Positions 28,201 to 35,693 of a DNA stretch of 64,000 nt are shown here, piece by piece. Numbering within the stretch: position 1 is the stretch's first letter; the number at the start of each line of letters is the position of its first letter. The stretch comes from JAXLWB01 sp046328715 (lineage in GTDB: Bacteria > Chloroflexota > Anaerolineae > Caldilineales > Caldilineaceae). The stretch is from positions 124,001 through 188,000 of the forward strand of contig JAXLWB010000012.1 in assembly GCA_046328715.1 (NCBI GenBank), read 5' to 3'. A program made the translations under genes and the position numbers. The notes under the pieces are model-generated. The model had not been told where the DNA came from. It ran no database searches and saw only the letters and a program-made list of their open reading frames with translations.

Positions 28201-28306
28201 ATGTGGGAAAGGGAATGAGGGTGGCGCGCGGTTGAAGTTTGTTGAGACCGGTCAGTTGTGGGTTTTTCCACGAAGGCTGGCCGGCAATGGTAAGCATGGG
28301 TAACAT
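25205..28306 (-). CDS. lacZ: Beta-galactosidase (LacZ-type, GH2)
   Basis: Full-length LacZ-type enzyme, 1033 residues from the ATG at 28306 (a longer frame to 28366 exists; an ATG 9 bases further in is also possible). The five-domain layout is seen: sugar-binding jelly roll, Ig domain, TIM barrel, second Ig domain and the C-terminal beta-galactosidase small chain. The acid/base is Glu460 (SLGNESGIG) and the nucleophile Glu534 (ILCEYSHAMGN). Two in-frame repeat-derived inserts lie at about residues 72-80 (SLVTDHWSR) and at 26082-26130 (SSPHLPISPLP), both in surface or linker positions. Confidence 0.93.
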   Translation of the reverse strand: MLPMLTIAGQPSWKNPQLTGLNKLQPRATLIPFPTSEDAQSNAREESPWFQLLNGDWDFQIKTRPEEATTESLVTDHWSRITVPGNWTMQGFGKPHYTNVQMPWPNLPPDVPEQNPTGIYRRTFTVPADWVGRRMVLHFGGCQGVLYLYVNGQPVGLSKDAFTPAEFDITQYAQIGQENELLVVVVQYSDASFIEDQDQWWQAGLMREVYLYSTGTPYLQDVFARGDLDAGYQDGMFRLTCKIGLAGHDYSDCTITAQLFAPDGSALFAEPLSSNVGGERFFGHRRGPSNEATFEAAVKAPLQWSAETPNLYTVVVTLTSPEGTESSRCHVGFRSIEIKDRQVLLNGKRIIFKGVNLHDHDDTKGKAVSRQLMELDIQCMKQFNINAIRTSHYPKDPYFYELCDRYGMYVIDEANIESHAFYHDICRDPRYTAAFVERVQNMVERDKNHPSIIFWSLGNESGIGPNHEAAAGLVRGLDPSRPLHYEGAISKWMGEGWLQNERVSDVVCPMYASIADIIDYAEEGRGKRPLILCEYSHAMGNSNGGLADYWAAFEKYACLQGGYIWEWLDHGIPQQTADGRTYWAYGGDFGDTPNDANFVCDGLVWPDRTPHPGLYEYKHLIQPVAIQDVDAQSGRVRIVNKCDFVNLEWVTGKWELVIDGAQVTGGELSTLDIQPGESLELTLDLSQFANQPGERFLNFRFFQRNATWWAPAGHEVGWSQVALPTVASSPHLPISPLPVNFSDDASTMTLTAGTLQAVFDKSTGALLAFGDAERNLLLQGPQLNAWRGATDNDGIKLMMEQQFYKPIAHWLNLGLDKLEQRLQSIRVTETDDGLPAVEVVRSASGRGEWNDFNHTQRYILLPSGELQVENQVKLGNDANDLPRVGVTLNLRPELEKLTWYGRGPWENYSDRKAASMVGRYQSTVSDEYVPYVMPQENGNKTDVRWLELTDEAGNGIRIEADQPLNFSASHFTANDLYHARHTTDLQPRPEVILNLDVAQRGLGTASCGPDTLEKYRLNESEYAFAFRLRLIGG

Positions 28307-28474
28307 AGGTTGATACCTAATGAATGTTGGATGAATAGAATGTTGTGAAAACCGCCGAGAAAGCACGCCTCGTGCGGTAGGTTGTAATGAATGGTGCAGG
28401 TAGGGTCATTATAGCGGGAGGAGGGGTATTGCGGCAAGCAAGAGGTGGATTTGAGGCCGAACTGAAGCAGGCAC

Positions 28475-28891
28475 TCAATTGCTTGCCAGGATTGCCAGTA
28501 ATGTCTGTGGGCCATAGACGGGCGTCAAGCCATTGGCAAAATCTTTTTCGTTCCGGGTCACGATGACATCTACATCAGAATACCAGGCTGCACAATCAAG
28601 GATTGCATCTTCGAAATCAGAAATTTGAGATTCAAGCGCCAGGTTGACAGCCGATTCAGTTACATTTAGCACATTGAAGTGCAATAGCAGGCGACGAATG
28701 ATCTCTTTAGCAGATTCACGCCCCTTAAGCTTGGACAGAACACAGTAGAGATCGGTTAATGAAGTGGCACCAATCACACCGTCAACGGTGCCAGTTTCAA
28801 CCCGAACAAACAACTGCTGGACATCATTGACAAATGGTTCGCGATTGAGCAAAACATCAAGAATAATATTGTTATCAAACAGGATTTTCAT
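28475..28891 (-). CDS. PIN-domain ribonuclease, toxin of a type II toxin-antitoxin pair
   Basis: 138-residue PIN domain. The acidic residues expected around the metal are seen: Asp6 (ILFDNNIILD), the TSLTDLY helix, DFEDAILDCAAW and VTRNEKDF near the end. The N-terminus overlaps the upstream antitoxin gene by 17 bases, the usual VapBC-style arrangement. It is likely an RNase held in check by the partner. Confidence 0.88.
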   Translation of the reverse strand: MKILFDNNIILDVLLNREPFVNDVQQLFVRVETGTVDGVIGATSLTDLYCVLSKLKGRESAKEIIRRLLLHFNVLNVTESAVNLALESQISDFEDAILDCAAWYSDVDVIVTRNEKDFANGLTPVYGPQTLLAILASN

Positions 28892-29174
28892 CGAGGGATT
28901 CCAGCAACAGTTGATATTTTTCGGCTAAATAGGCTAAGCGCAGTTGATCTGTATCAGAAGATCGGCCAACATCAGGTTTGGCAATGCCAAGTAGGGACTT
29001 TGTCCAGGAGGTGGGAGACAAGATAGGAGTTGCTTTGTCGCCGTGTGATTCAAGCTTGAGCAGACGAAAGTAGTCAGCCACCAGATGCGATAAGGGTTTA
29101 CCACGGCTTTGGGCAATCCGCTTTGCTTCGCTGATCAATTGCTCGTCCATTCTCAGAGTTAGTTTTGTTTGCAT
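28875..29174 (-). CDS. Antitoxin (DUF6364 / ribbon-helix-helix type)
   Basis: 99 residues from the ATG at 29174 (GGTGAG upstream). It begins MQTKLTLRMDEQLISEAKRIAQSRGKPLSHLVADYF, the text of a ribbon-helix-helix dimer that binds DNA, followed by a tail that would wrap the PIN toxin. It is probably autoregulatory at its promoter (29212-29240). An upstream in-frame start at 29189 is less likely. Confidence 0.82.
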   Translation of the reverse strand: MQTKLTLRMDEQLISEAKRIAQSRGKPLSHLVADYFRLLKLESHGDKATPILSPTSWTKSLLGIAKPDVGRSSDTDQLRLAYLAEKYQLLLESLDENPV

Positions 29175-29211
29175 AGTAGTTCTCACCATATCTGACGTAC
29201 ATCTCTACTAA

Positions 29212-29240
29212 ATGATACGTCACACACTACTAGATGTCAA
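29212..29240 (-). promoter_or_regulatory. Promoter of the toxin-antitoxin pair
   Basis: On the minus strand TTGACA (29235-29240), a 17-base spacer and TATCAT (29212-29217), about 38 bases before the antitoxin start. The spacer and the bases after the -10 box both carry tagtag(t/a)g, possible antitoxin half-sites. Confidence 0.75.
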
Positions 29241-29284
29241 TCTGAAAATTCTACTGACGTGTATACGAGAGCGGCCAGATCACT

Positions 29285-29622
29285 TCATTCTGAGCCATCT
29301 TGTTCCAGTTTGGCTAACATTCGCTTCCATGTTTCGATATACATTGAAAGATATTCATAGAAGATTTGTGTCTCTGTTAATCCCTTTGCACGCATATCCG
29401 GCTCCGAACCAAACGAAGTTTGATTATTCCAACCCCGCGCACGCTCAATCCTGCGAAATATCTCACCATTCATTTGAAGTCCGAAAAGTTGCAGTCCAAT
29501 TTCTAATCCCCATATTTGATCATATAGTGAGGCACTTGTTTCAGAACTCAAGTACATTTTGGGTCTTTTTTGTACCTTTTCCAGGTATTCAACAATAGCT
29601 GAATGGCTTCAATGTTAGTCAT
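29285..29622 (-). pseudogene. Small hypothetical gene with an apparent frameshift
   Basis: An ATG at 29622 overlaps the stop of the MFS-HEAT gene (ATGA), the usual sign of coupling. It reads MTNIEAIQLLLNTWKRYKKDPK and then stops. One base back, a 90-codon frame continues MYLSSETSASLYDQIWG to a TGA at 29285. Joined at about 29557 the two give a helical protein of some 112 residues. The junction has runs of six A and four A, so a sequencing slip, a real mutation or ribosomal -1 slippage are all possible. I do not recognise the family. Confidence 0.6.
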
Positions 29623-31868
29623 TCCAACCCAACCTCCAATACATGCAACGCCAGCAGCAGATACTCAACATGGTTCTCTTCCGAATGCTCATCGCTGATC
29701 TCAACCAGCCGTTGCGAACACTCGGTCAGGATTTGGCGCGAGGTGTCGTCGAAGTGTTCTTGCGGCAGCAACGGTAGTAGTGCGGCCAGCGCAGCCATCC
29801 CCTCGGCCACCTGGTTGCGTGCAAAGAACGTGATACACTCATCCAACTGAGGAAGATCCTCGCCGTCATTCTTGGCAAGCTTATCGAACTTCTTTTTGAC
29901 TGTGGTCAATGCCTGCGCAGCCCCAGTGCCTAAATCGTTGCGCGATGCCCGCAGCAGTTGGATAAAGTGATGTTCGTTGCCAACCAGTCGCGCCAGAGCC
30001 AAGGCGATCTCCAGGCGGGCTTTGTGATTGGTGGTGCGAGCGAGCAATTGCAGGAGATCAGGCAGGGCAAAGTGCGCTTGTAAGTTCCCGAGTGCAGAGG
30101 CGTAGGCCATTTGCAATCCTTTATCCTCTTCGCACTGCAATCGACTGTGGAGCATGGGGGCAATCTCACCCGCTTGCAGTTTACCCAGGGCGCGGGCGGC
30201 GTGGGCGCAAATCGAATGATAGGGTGAATCGAGCGCTTGCACCAGGGTAGGGATGGCGTCGTCGTTGCCCATCCGTCCGAGCGCCCAGGCCGCCATCGTG
30301 GAAAGCGCCAATTCCGTACCATGCAGAATTTCGGCCAGCGCCTCGATCAGGCGCGGCTCGGAGGGCATGCGGGCAATCGCCATAATCGCTTCGACACGCA
30401 CCTGGAAGCGCGGATCTTGGAGCGCATCCAGCAACTCGTCCACGGTAAGCAGGCTTTTGGCTTCACCGAGGCTTGCTGTGACACGCACCGCATCCTCTTC
30501 GCTGCGGGCACTTTGGTAACGGATGAGCGAACCCATCGCCAGGAACGGGTTGCCGCGCAGAAAGATGCCTGCAAATTGTCCCACACCAAAGTTGTTGTCG
30601 GCATTCATCAGTTGCACAACTGGCAGGCTGAGCAGCATGAGCAAGACACCTGATAGATAGAGCGGGGTATAAGGATCGAGGATAAAGGGTCCTAATCGGC
30701 CCGAGAGATTCGCTGTTAGATCAAGAATAGTTCCACCAAGCAGTTGGCTGATCCCACCCACGACACCGATCCAAGCTGAATAGAGCGCCATATAATCCGT
30801 CTTCTTTTCTGGTGGCACCACGCTGACATAGAGGATACGGGCCGAGCCAATACCCCAGCCCATATCGGCGACCCCTTGTAACAGGCTAATCAGCACCGCT
30901 ATTGAGAGGCTGAGTGCATTATTGCGGGGAATAAAGATTAAGGCCAACGGCACCAGAATACGCAGCGCAATGCCCAGAATCATCACAGGCTTGCTACCGT
31001 AACGGTCGGCCACCCAGCCCCAAAGATAACTAGTAACCAGCGTACCGGTCAGTGTACCGATTTGAAGCAGGACGGCGTTACTTTGGGTCAGACCGACCTT
31101 TTCCGTCATGTAGAGCGGGACGAACGAGCTAACCGGCACCGTCGCCAACGTGATGATGCCGACACAGGCCAGGTAATAGAGAAAGTTGCGATCACGAAGG
31201 GCATCGCCGATGTCGCGTTTGGGTTTTGCCTCGCCAGCGGCAACTGGTTGGGGCGCGCCACCAGGGATAAATGCGCTACACCAAACACTGATCATTCCAG
31301 CAAAGACACCAATCGTGATCAGGATCATAAAGCCGGTAAGCCCTTGGCCAAGTCCTAACACATAGCTCGCCACCCCTACTGCGCCAAATCCTGCCAGTGA
31401 GGTGAAAAAGTTATTAGTCGCCGTGTACTTGCCCTGCATCGTACGCGGGACATACTCTTGGGCCCAGGGAATGCGCGCCGTCTCTGCAATTGCGCGGCAA
31501 AGTGCGAAAGCGCCGACAATGAAGGAGACAAAGATCAGCGTAGCCTGGCTGCCATAGGTCAATTGCACCCAGGGTGTCAACAACAGCAGAATGGTAAAGA
31601 CTTTGCGCAGACCAAAGAAGGTCAAATAGGTACGTTTGTAGCCAAATCGTGTCGTCCAAGGGCCGATAAAGGGCGCAATCAATCCGAGAAAAGGCATGAG
31701 CGAAAACAAAAAGCCCATCTGCCCTTTACTCAGCCCCAGTTCAGCCAGAAAGAGAGGGAAGACCGATCCAAAGAAAGTAAATTGAACAAAGAAGGTGTTG
31801 GCAGCAAAGGTGGCGATACTCCACGGGATGCCACGTAGTTTTTCAATGGTTGTGGGTTCAGCAGTCAT
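29619..31868 (-). CDS. MFS transporter fused to C-terminal HEAT repeats
   Basis: 749 residues from the ATG at 31868 (a GTG three codons upstream is an alternative; no clear Shine-Dalgarno). The first 425 or so are a 12-helix major facilitator permease, with the loop motif GWVADRYGSKPVMI between later helices. From about 465 on come HEAT/armadillo repeats (DELLDALQDPRFQVRVEAIMAIARM, IPTLVQALDSPYHSICAHAARALGKL). The cytoplasmic repeat tail probably binds a partner. Substrate unknown. It is coupled to the small frameshifted gene downstream. Confidence 0.88.
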   Translation of the reverse strand: MTAEPTTIEKLRGIPWSIATFAANTFFVQFTFFGSVFPLFLAELGLSKGQMGFLFSLMPFLGLIAPFIGPWTTRFGYKRTYLTFFGLRKVFTILLLLTPWVQLTYGSQATLIFVSFIVGAFALCRAIAETARIPWAQEYVPRTMQGKYTATNNFFTSLAGFGAVGVASYVLGLGQGLTGFMILITIGVFAGMISVWCSAFIPGGAPQPVAAGEAKPKRDIGDALRDRNFLYYLACVGIITLATVPVSSFVPLYMTEKVGLTQSNAVLLQIGTLTGTLVTSYLWGWVADRYGSKPVMILGIALRILVPLALIFIPRNNALSLSIAVLISLLQGVADMGWGIGSARILYVSVVPPEKKTDYMALYSAWIGVVGGISQLLGGTILDLTANLSGRLGPFILDPYTPLYLSGVLLMLLSLPVVQLMNADNNFGVGQFAGIFLRGNPFLAMGSLIRYQSARSEEDAVRVTASLGEAKSLLTVDELLDALQDPRFQVRVEAIMAIARMPSEPRLIEALAEILHGTELALSTMAAWALGRMGNDDAIPTLVQALDSPYHSICAHAARALGKLQAGEIAPMLHSRLQCEEDKGLQMAYASALGNLQAHFALPDLLQLLARTTNHKARLEIALALARLVGNEHHFIQLLRASRNDLGTGAAQALTTVKKKFDKLAKNDGEDLPQLDECITFFARNQVAEGMAALAALLPLLPQEHFDDTSRQILTECSQRLVEISDEHSEENHVEYLLLALHVLEVGLE

Positions 31869-31972
31869 GAGGTACACAAAAAGGGGGATTAGAGATTAGA
31901 CGCTCATGCGAATGATGCACAACGAAGGATGAAAGTACGGGTGACGAGTAATTCGCAATCCGCATTTTCAAG

Positions 31973-32260
31973 TCAAAGACTCTCCGCTCGATAGCGTTTG
32001 ATATTGGATGAGACTCGCACTCTGCCCATTACTTCACGGAAGGTTGCCATGTGCGGAGTCTGGCCGTGGACAGCAAGCACCTCTTCGTTCTCCCAAATTT
32101 CAAAGAGATGGAAAGTGTCGGCTGCTGCTAAATCGGCTGAAAAGTCGTAGGTAATGCAACCAGCCTCCGCCTGGGAAGCTGCATTCATTGCTATCATCGC
32201 CTGCACTGCTTCGTCACGATGTTCGACTTTGATTTTCATATCACCGCCGATGATGATCAT
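31973..32260 (-). CDS. Antibiotic biosynthesis monooxygenase (ABM) domain protein
   Basis: 95 residues from the ATG at 32260, chosen for AAGGAG 7 bases upstream. A single ferredoxin-like ABM domain: MKIKVEHRDEAVQAM, the AEAGCITYDFSADLA strand, FHLFEIWENEEVLAVHGQTPHMATF. Such proteins are small dimers acting as quinol monooxygenases or heme-related enzymes. It stands alone between repeats. Confidence 0.85.
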   Translation of the reverse strand: MIIIGGDMKIKVEHRDEAVQAMIAMNAASQAEAGCITYDFSADLAAADTFHLFEIWENEEVLAVHGQTPHMATFREVMGRVRVSSNIKRYRAESL

Positions 32261-32390
32261 TGAGATCTCCTTTGGATTGGTAAGCAATCATAGAAATGAC
32301 CGCAGATTCTAGATTACAGGATGATTGTGAACAGAAGCCAATCTTTGTAACGTCGAATCCGCGGTTACAGGTAGAACATCGTACATGAGG

Positions 32391-33170
32391 CTAGATTTGA
32401 CGAGTTCGTTTCAAAAACACATGCCCCGCCGGGATCAACAAACTCATCTCTAGCGCATTCCACCAGAAGTGTACGTCGAGACGCACGGCGGTGGTGAGGT
32501 AAGGGATGCGGCAGAGGAAGGTACCCTGCGTCCATTCGCTGCGGGCGAGCAGACCGTCGCGCCCGAGGATACCAGGCAGCCCTTGGGCAGTGACATTGAA
32601 GATGTGCATACCGCGCAGTTCGGCCAGGATCATCTGGTAGCGGACCCAGGTGTAGCTGTGCTCAATCGTGTGGCCGGTAGCGACGATCAGAAGCAGCCAC
32701 ATCCACCAGTTGCGGATGCCACCACGCATGAGCAGGACAACACAAATTAGCACACCCCAATTCCAGACAAAATGAACCCACTCGGCATTGGCCGGAGAAA
32801 GTAGGCCATTCGATTGACGCATGGTCCAATAGAGCAGGTGGTACTGCGCAAATTGAACTAGATGCTCAATGGTGTGCGCCCCTTGCGAGACGAGCAGAAT
32901 ACAAAGCAACATCACCGTTGCCCCGTAACGGTGGTAATCGTCGCGCCATTTGAGAATGCCCACCGGCAGCATGGCGACCAAGACCACCGCCGTCGCTGCC
33001 CACTTGGGCCAGCCGAGTAAGGTCATGGCTGCATAAGCCAGGGCTAGTGCAATCAAAAAAGAGATCCAAGTGGCCGTCGTGTAGCGTCGCGGATGGACGA
33101 GACGCAACAACGGCAGCGAATTGCTGAAATCAAGCGTAGAATTAGGGCGAAGTTCAAGTGTTTGATTCAT
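32391..33170 (-). CDS. Membrane protein with two HTIEH motifs
   Basis: 259 residues with about six hydrophobic segments. Two copies of His-Thr-Ile-Glu-His lie at 99-103 (QGAHTIEHLVQ) and 167-171 (TGHTIEHSYTW), each at the end of a predicted membrane helix, with further His residues around (HLLYW, WVHFVWNW). This spacing could form an intramembrane metal or heme site, as an inference. I do not recognise a named family. ATG with GGAAG upstream. Confidence 0.75.
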   Translation of the reverse strand: MNQTLELRPNSTLDFSNSLPLLRLVHPRRYTTATWISFLIALALAYAAMTLLGWPKWAATAVVLVAMLPVGILKWRDDYHRYGATVMLLCILLVSQGAHTIEHLVQFAQYHLLYWTMRQSNGLLSPANAEWVHFVWNWGVLICVVLLMRGGIRNWWMWLLLIVATGHTIEHSYTWVRYQMILAELRGMHIFNVTAQGLPGILGRDGLLARSEWTQGTFLCRIPYLTTAVRLDVHFWWNALEMSLLIPAGHVFLKRTRQI

Positions 33171-33342
33171 AGGAGCTTCCCAGAACAGCCGTTTGGAACG
33201 CTATACAACTCTAACAGAAACCATCAGAGTTACCTTATGATAGCGCAAAGTGTGGCATTGAGCAATACAGAAAGCTAACCTTCGTTGATGATATTATAGC
33301 GCTTTGTGGCTAGATTGACGCATCATTTATACTGAAGTCTCG

Positions 33343-33406
33343 AAGGCCACTGCAGAATAACAGTTCGATTCCAAGGCTTTTCGCAATGGCTCAAGCGATT
33401 TCATTG
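33343..33406 (-). repeat. Hairpin repeat, copy B (compare 61345-61408)
   Basis: Read on the minus strand it contains tgaaatcgcttgagccattg and later cagtggcctt, matching the copy at 61345-61408 over about 60 bases with a few differences. The stem is kept through G-U pairs, although the loop differs. Confidence 0.65.
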
Positions 33407-33428
33407 AAATAGGTTTCGCGCATCCTTT

Positions 33429-33479
33429 GAAAGTGTGAGTGCATGCGACGCACGAGATTTCGTTGTGACTCACACTTTC
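33429..33479. repeat. 12-bp perfect inverted repeat
   Basis: gaaagtgtgagt (33429-33440) pairs with actcacactttc (33468-33479), spacer 27 bases. Confidence 0.75.
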
Positions 33480-33530
33480 CATCGTTGAGCGAATAGGTTC
33501 AAATTTGAAATTGCCTAATAGAGATGACAC

Positions 33531-33587
33531 TTAAACATTGCACAATCTCTAAGGTATAAGGTCTGAGGCAGATTGTGCAATGTTTAA
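33531..33587. repeat. 18-bp perfect inverted repeat upstream of brkB-like gene
   Basis: Arms 33531-33548 and 33570-33587 are exactly complementary, spacer 21 bases. It ends about 50 bases before the chosen start of the next gene, a place for an operator or a leader hairpin. Confidence 0.8.
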
Positions 33588-33635
33588 ATAGTGTGTCTAT
33601 AAGTAAGAAACGCGTTTGTGAGTAAATTGTCGGTT

Positions 33636-34916
33636 ATGAATCTACAGTCTTTGCGCCAGCATCGTATGGCCAATCTCGCACAGCTAACAATGCAAGAGTG
33701 GTTTGCAGACAACACCTCGCGTCACGCTGCGGCACTCACGTACTACACGATCTTTGCAATCTCACCGTTGCTGATGATTGTCTTCTCGATTGCGGGTGCA
33801 ATCTATGGCTATGATGTGGCGCAGACCAGTATTGTTGCCCTAGTGCGATATTATATCCCCAATCCTGGCGTGGCTGAGATGATACAGACGGTGCTGGCCA
33901 ATTCAATCGATCCCTCGTCTAATCTCTTTTTGACCTTCATTGGCGTGCTGGTCGTGATCTATGGGGCGACCAGTGTCTTTAGCGAACTACAGAGTGCGCT
34001 CAACATCATCTGGGATGCGCCGCTGAAAACGAGTACTGGTATTGGTGATTTCGTTCGCAATCGTCTCTTTGCCATCGTGATGGTTTTTTCGGGCGGGCTG
34101 GTCCTCTTTGTATCCTTGCTTATCTCAACCGTACTCGCTGCGGTCAATCAATGGACCGATCTCCATTTTCATGTGACGCTCTACTCAGAATGGATCGTTT
34201 TCTTGTCGCTTTTTGCAATTTCAACCGTCATCTTTGCCCTGATCTACAAATTTGTGCCTGATGTAGCCGTCGCCTGGCACGATGTGCTGATCGGTGCGAT
34301 TGCGACTGGGTTGCTCTTTTCGATTGCACGGATGTTGATCAATTTGTCGTTACGCTACACCAGTCTCCCCTCCATCTTTGGAGCGACTGGCTCGCTAGTG
34401 GTGTTTTTGGTCTGGGTCTACTATTCGGCCATGATCTTTTTCCTGGGTGCGGAATTTACCCAGGTCTACGGCAGAACCTATGGCTCGCGTTGGCGCGAAG
34501 AGCTGTTGCTTGAGGAGACGGTGGCTGAAGAGAAACCACCCATCGTCGAAACTGAGACAGGTATCCTCGTGCCCGAAGATGTCCCACTGGCACCGACCAA
34601 ACATGAAGAGGAGATTATCACACTGCCATTCGAGTCAGCCCTTGAGCATGCAGAGCAACAGCCGCAGGCAGAGGAACAACCCAAACCAAAGTTCACTACA
34701 GTGGTAAGAGAACGCCTCCAACAAGGAGCCCACCGTGTACAAGAGGGCGCGAAAGCGCTACGCAAAGTGCCCGGCGTGTTGACCTCCCCCATCGGCGACA
34801 TTGCGATCGGGGTAGCGGTGGTTGGCGCGATCTCGGTTACAGGGTTGCTTTTTGAACCGTGGCGGAGAAAGCAGAAAGAGAAGAAGTCAGGGGACAGTGG
34901 GCCAGTAGGTCAGTAG
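33636..34916 (+). CDS. YihY/BrkB-family membrane protein
   Basis: 427 residues from the ATG at 33636 (a GTG at 33618 is possible; neither has a clear Shine-Dalgarno). Six membrane segments with the family text AAALTYYTIFAISPLLMIVF, YGATSVFSELQSALNIIWD, and IFGATGSLVVFLVWVYYSAMIFFLGAEFTQVYG. The family was once called ribonuclease BN but is now seen as a membrane protein of unclear role. An acidic cytoplasmic tail of about 110 residues follows. The last residues (GDSGPVGQ) are read from a dispersed repeat. Confidence 0.9.
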   Translation: MNLQSLRQHRMANLAQLTMQEWFADNTSRHAAALTYYTIFAISPLLMIVFSIAGAIYGYDVAQTSIVALVRYYIPNPGVAEMIQTVLANSIDPSSNLFLTFIGVLVVIYGATSVFSELQSALNIIWDAPLKTSTGIGDFVRNRLFAIVMVFSGGLVLFVSLLISTVLAAVNQWTDLHFHVTLYSEWIVFLSLFAISTVIFALIYKFVPDVAVAWHDVLIGAIATGLLFSIARMLINLSLRYTSLPSIFGATGSLVVFLVWVYYSAMIFFLGAEFTQVYGRTYGSRWREELLLEETVAEEKPPIVETETGILVPEDVPLAPTKHEEEIITLPFESALEHAEQQPQAEEQPKPKFTTVVRERLQQGAHRVQEGAKALRKVPGVLTSPIGDIAIGVAVVGAISVTGLLFEPWRRKQKEKKSGDSGPVGQ

Positions 34917-34965
34917 GTCAGTGGACACGATTCACTGACTCAATGTCTTACTCTCTTACTGAATC
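34893..34965. repeat. Tandem ggtcagta-type dispersed repeat at the 3' end of the BrkB-like gene
   Basis: Contains gtaggtcagtaggtcagtgg followed by an inverted-sense cactgactc. It begins inside the coding sequence and runs past the stop codon. Confidence 0.65.
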
Positions 34966-35537
34966 TTCCCTCTTCTCCAAGTCAAGAGGCGTTCGTAGAG
35001 AATCGCCAGACCGACTCCACTTAACGCCCCAGCCAACGTATCCCCAGGGAAATGTGCGCCTAGATAAACACGATTGAAGGCTACGAAAAGAGCAAGAAGA
35101 ATGTGAAGCCAACGCCAGCGTGGAAAACGTTTGCGTAGCAGCCAGGCGCTCGCAAAGGAAGAGGCACTGTGCCCAGATGGAAATGAGAAGTGACGCGGCT
35201 TGGCACCGACCAGCCGCGCATGGGCCAATTGCACAAAGGGGCGGGGACGACGGAAGAGCAACTTGAGGGGAAACTCTACAGTAAAAGTCACCAACCAGAC
35301 GACGAAGGCCATCCGTGCCACAAAGCGCAGACCAGCACGGGGGCCTGGATTCTTACGCAGCACGGACAGCAACAACACACCCATAAGCCAGCCATCTCCT
35401 CGGTTCATGATCTTTGCCAGCCATTCCATCGGGCGGTTTATCAATGTAGGATGAGGCATCGTATTGACGATCTCAAAGAGTCGCGTATCTAGCTTATTGG
35501 CAGCGGAAAGGTGTAAGAACAGAGAACGGATCGACAA
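34956..35537 (-). CDS. PAP2-family phosphatase
   Basis: About 193 residues from a TTG at 35537 with GGAGAC just upstream; the frame is open to 35597 and a GTG there is an alternative. The three phosphatase motifs are clear: KLLFRRPRPF, PSGHSASSF and RVYLGAHFPGDTLAG (with the catalytic His). Four to five membrane helices. It should dephosphorylate a lipid phosphate (phosphatidate or undecaprenyl diphosphate). It follows the lipid kinase gene, which fits lipid-phosphate turnover. Confidence 0.88.
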   Translation of the reverse strand: MSIRSLFLHLSAANKLDTRLFEIVNTMPHPTLINRPMEWLAKIMNRGDGWLMGVLLLSVLRKNPGPRAGLRFVARMAFVVWLVTFTVEFPLKLLFRRPRPFVQLAHARLVGAKPRHFSFPSGHSASSFASAWLLRKRFPRWRWLHILLALFVAFNRVYLGAHFPGDTLAGALSGVGLAILYERLLTWRRGKIQ

Positions 35538-35693
35538 GTGTCTCCAGAATGTTATATGGTTAGAACTTGCACAAGACGCTGTAGCTAACCATAGCACAAG
35601 AAAGGATTCGTGCTACAAACTACATGCTTGTCCTGTGCAAATCCTAATAGAAAGAGAAGTAGCATAGTGCAAGGTGCAAATTACACAAAATTG

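Larger units (their letters stand above)
33171..33635. other. Intergenic region with three repeat structures
   Basis: About 465 bases between divergent genes. It holds a copy of a hairpin repeat (33343-33406), a 12-bp inverted repeat (33429-33479) and an 18-bp inverted repeat (33531-33587). A 67-codon minus-strand frame across it seems accidental. Confidence 0.65.

Noticed and set aside
33355..33380. gttcgattc, like a tRNA T-loop
   Set aside because: Flanking bases do not form the T stem, and no acceptor or anticodon arm is found around it.
33327..33530. 67-codon minus-strand frame with several cysteines
   Set aside because: It runs across two inverted repeats and the hairpin repeat; the corresponding text at 61345 is not open in the same frame.
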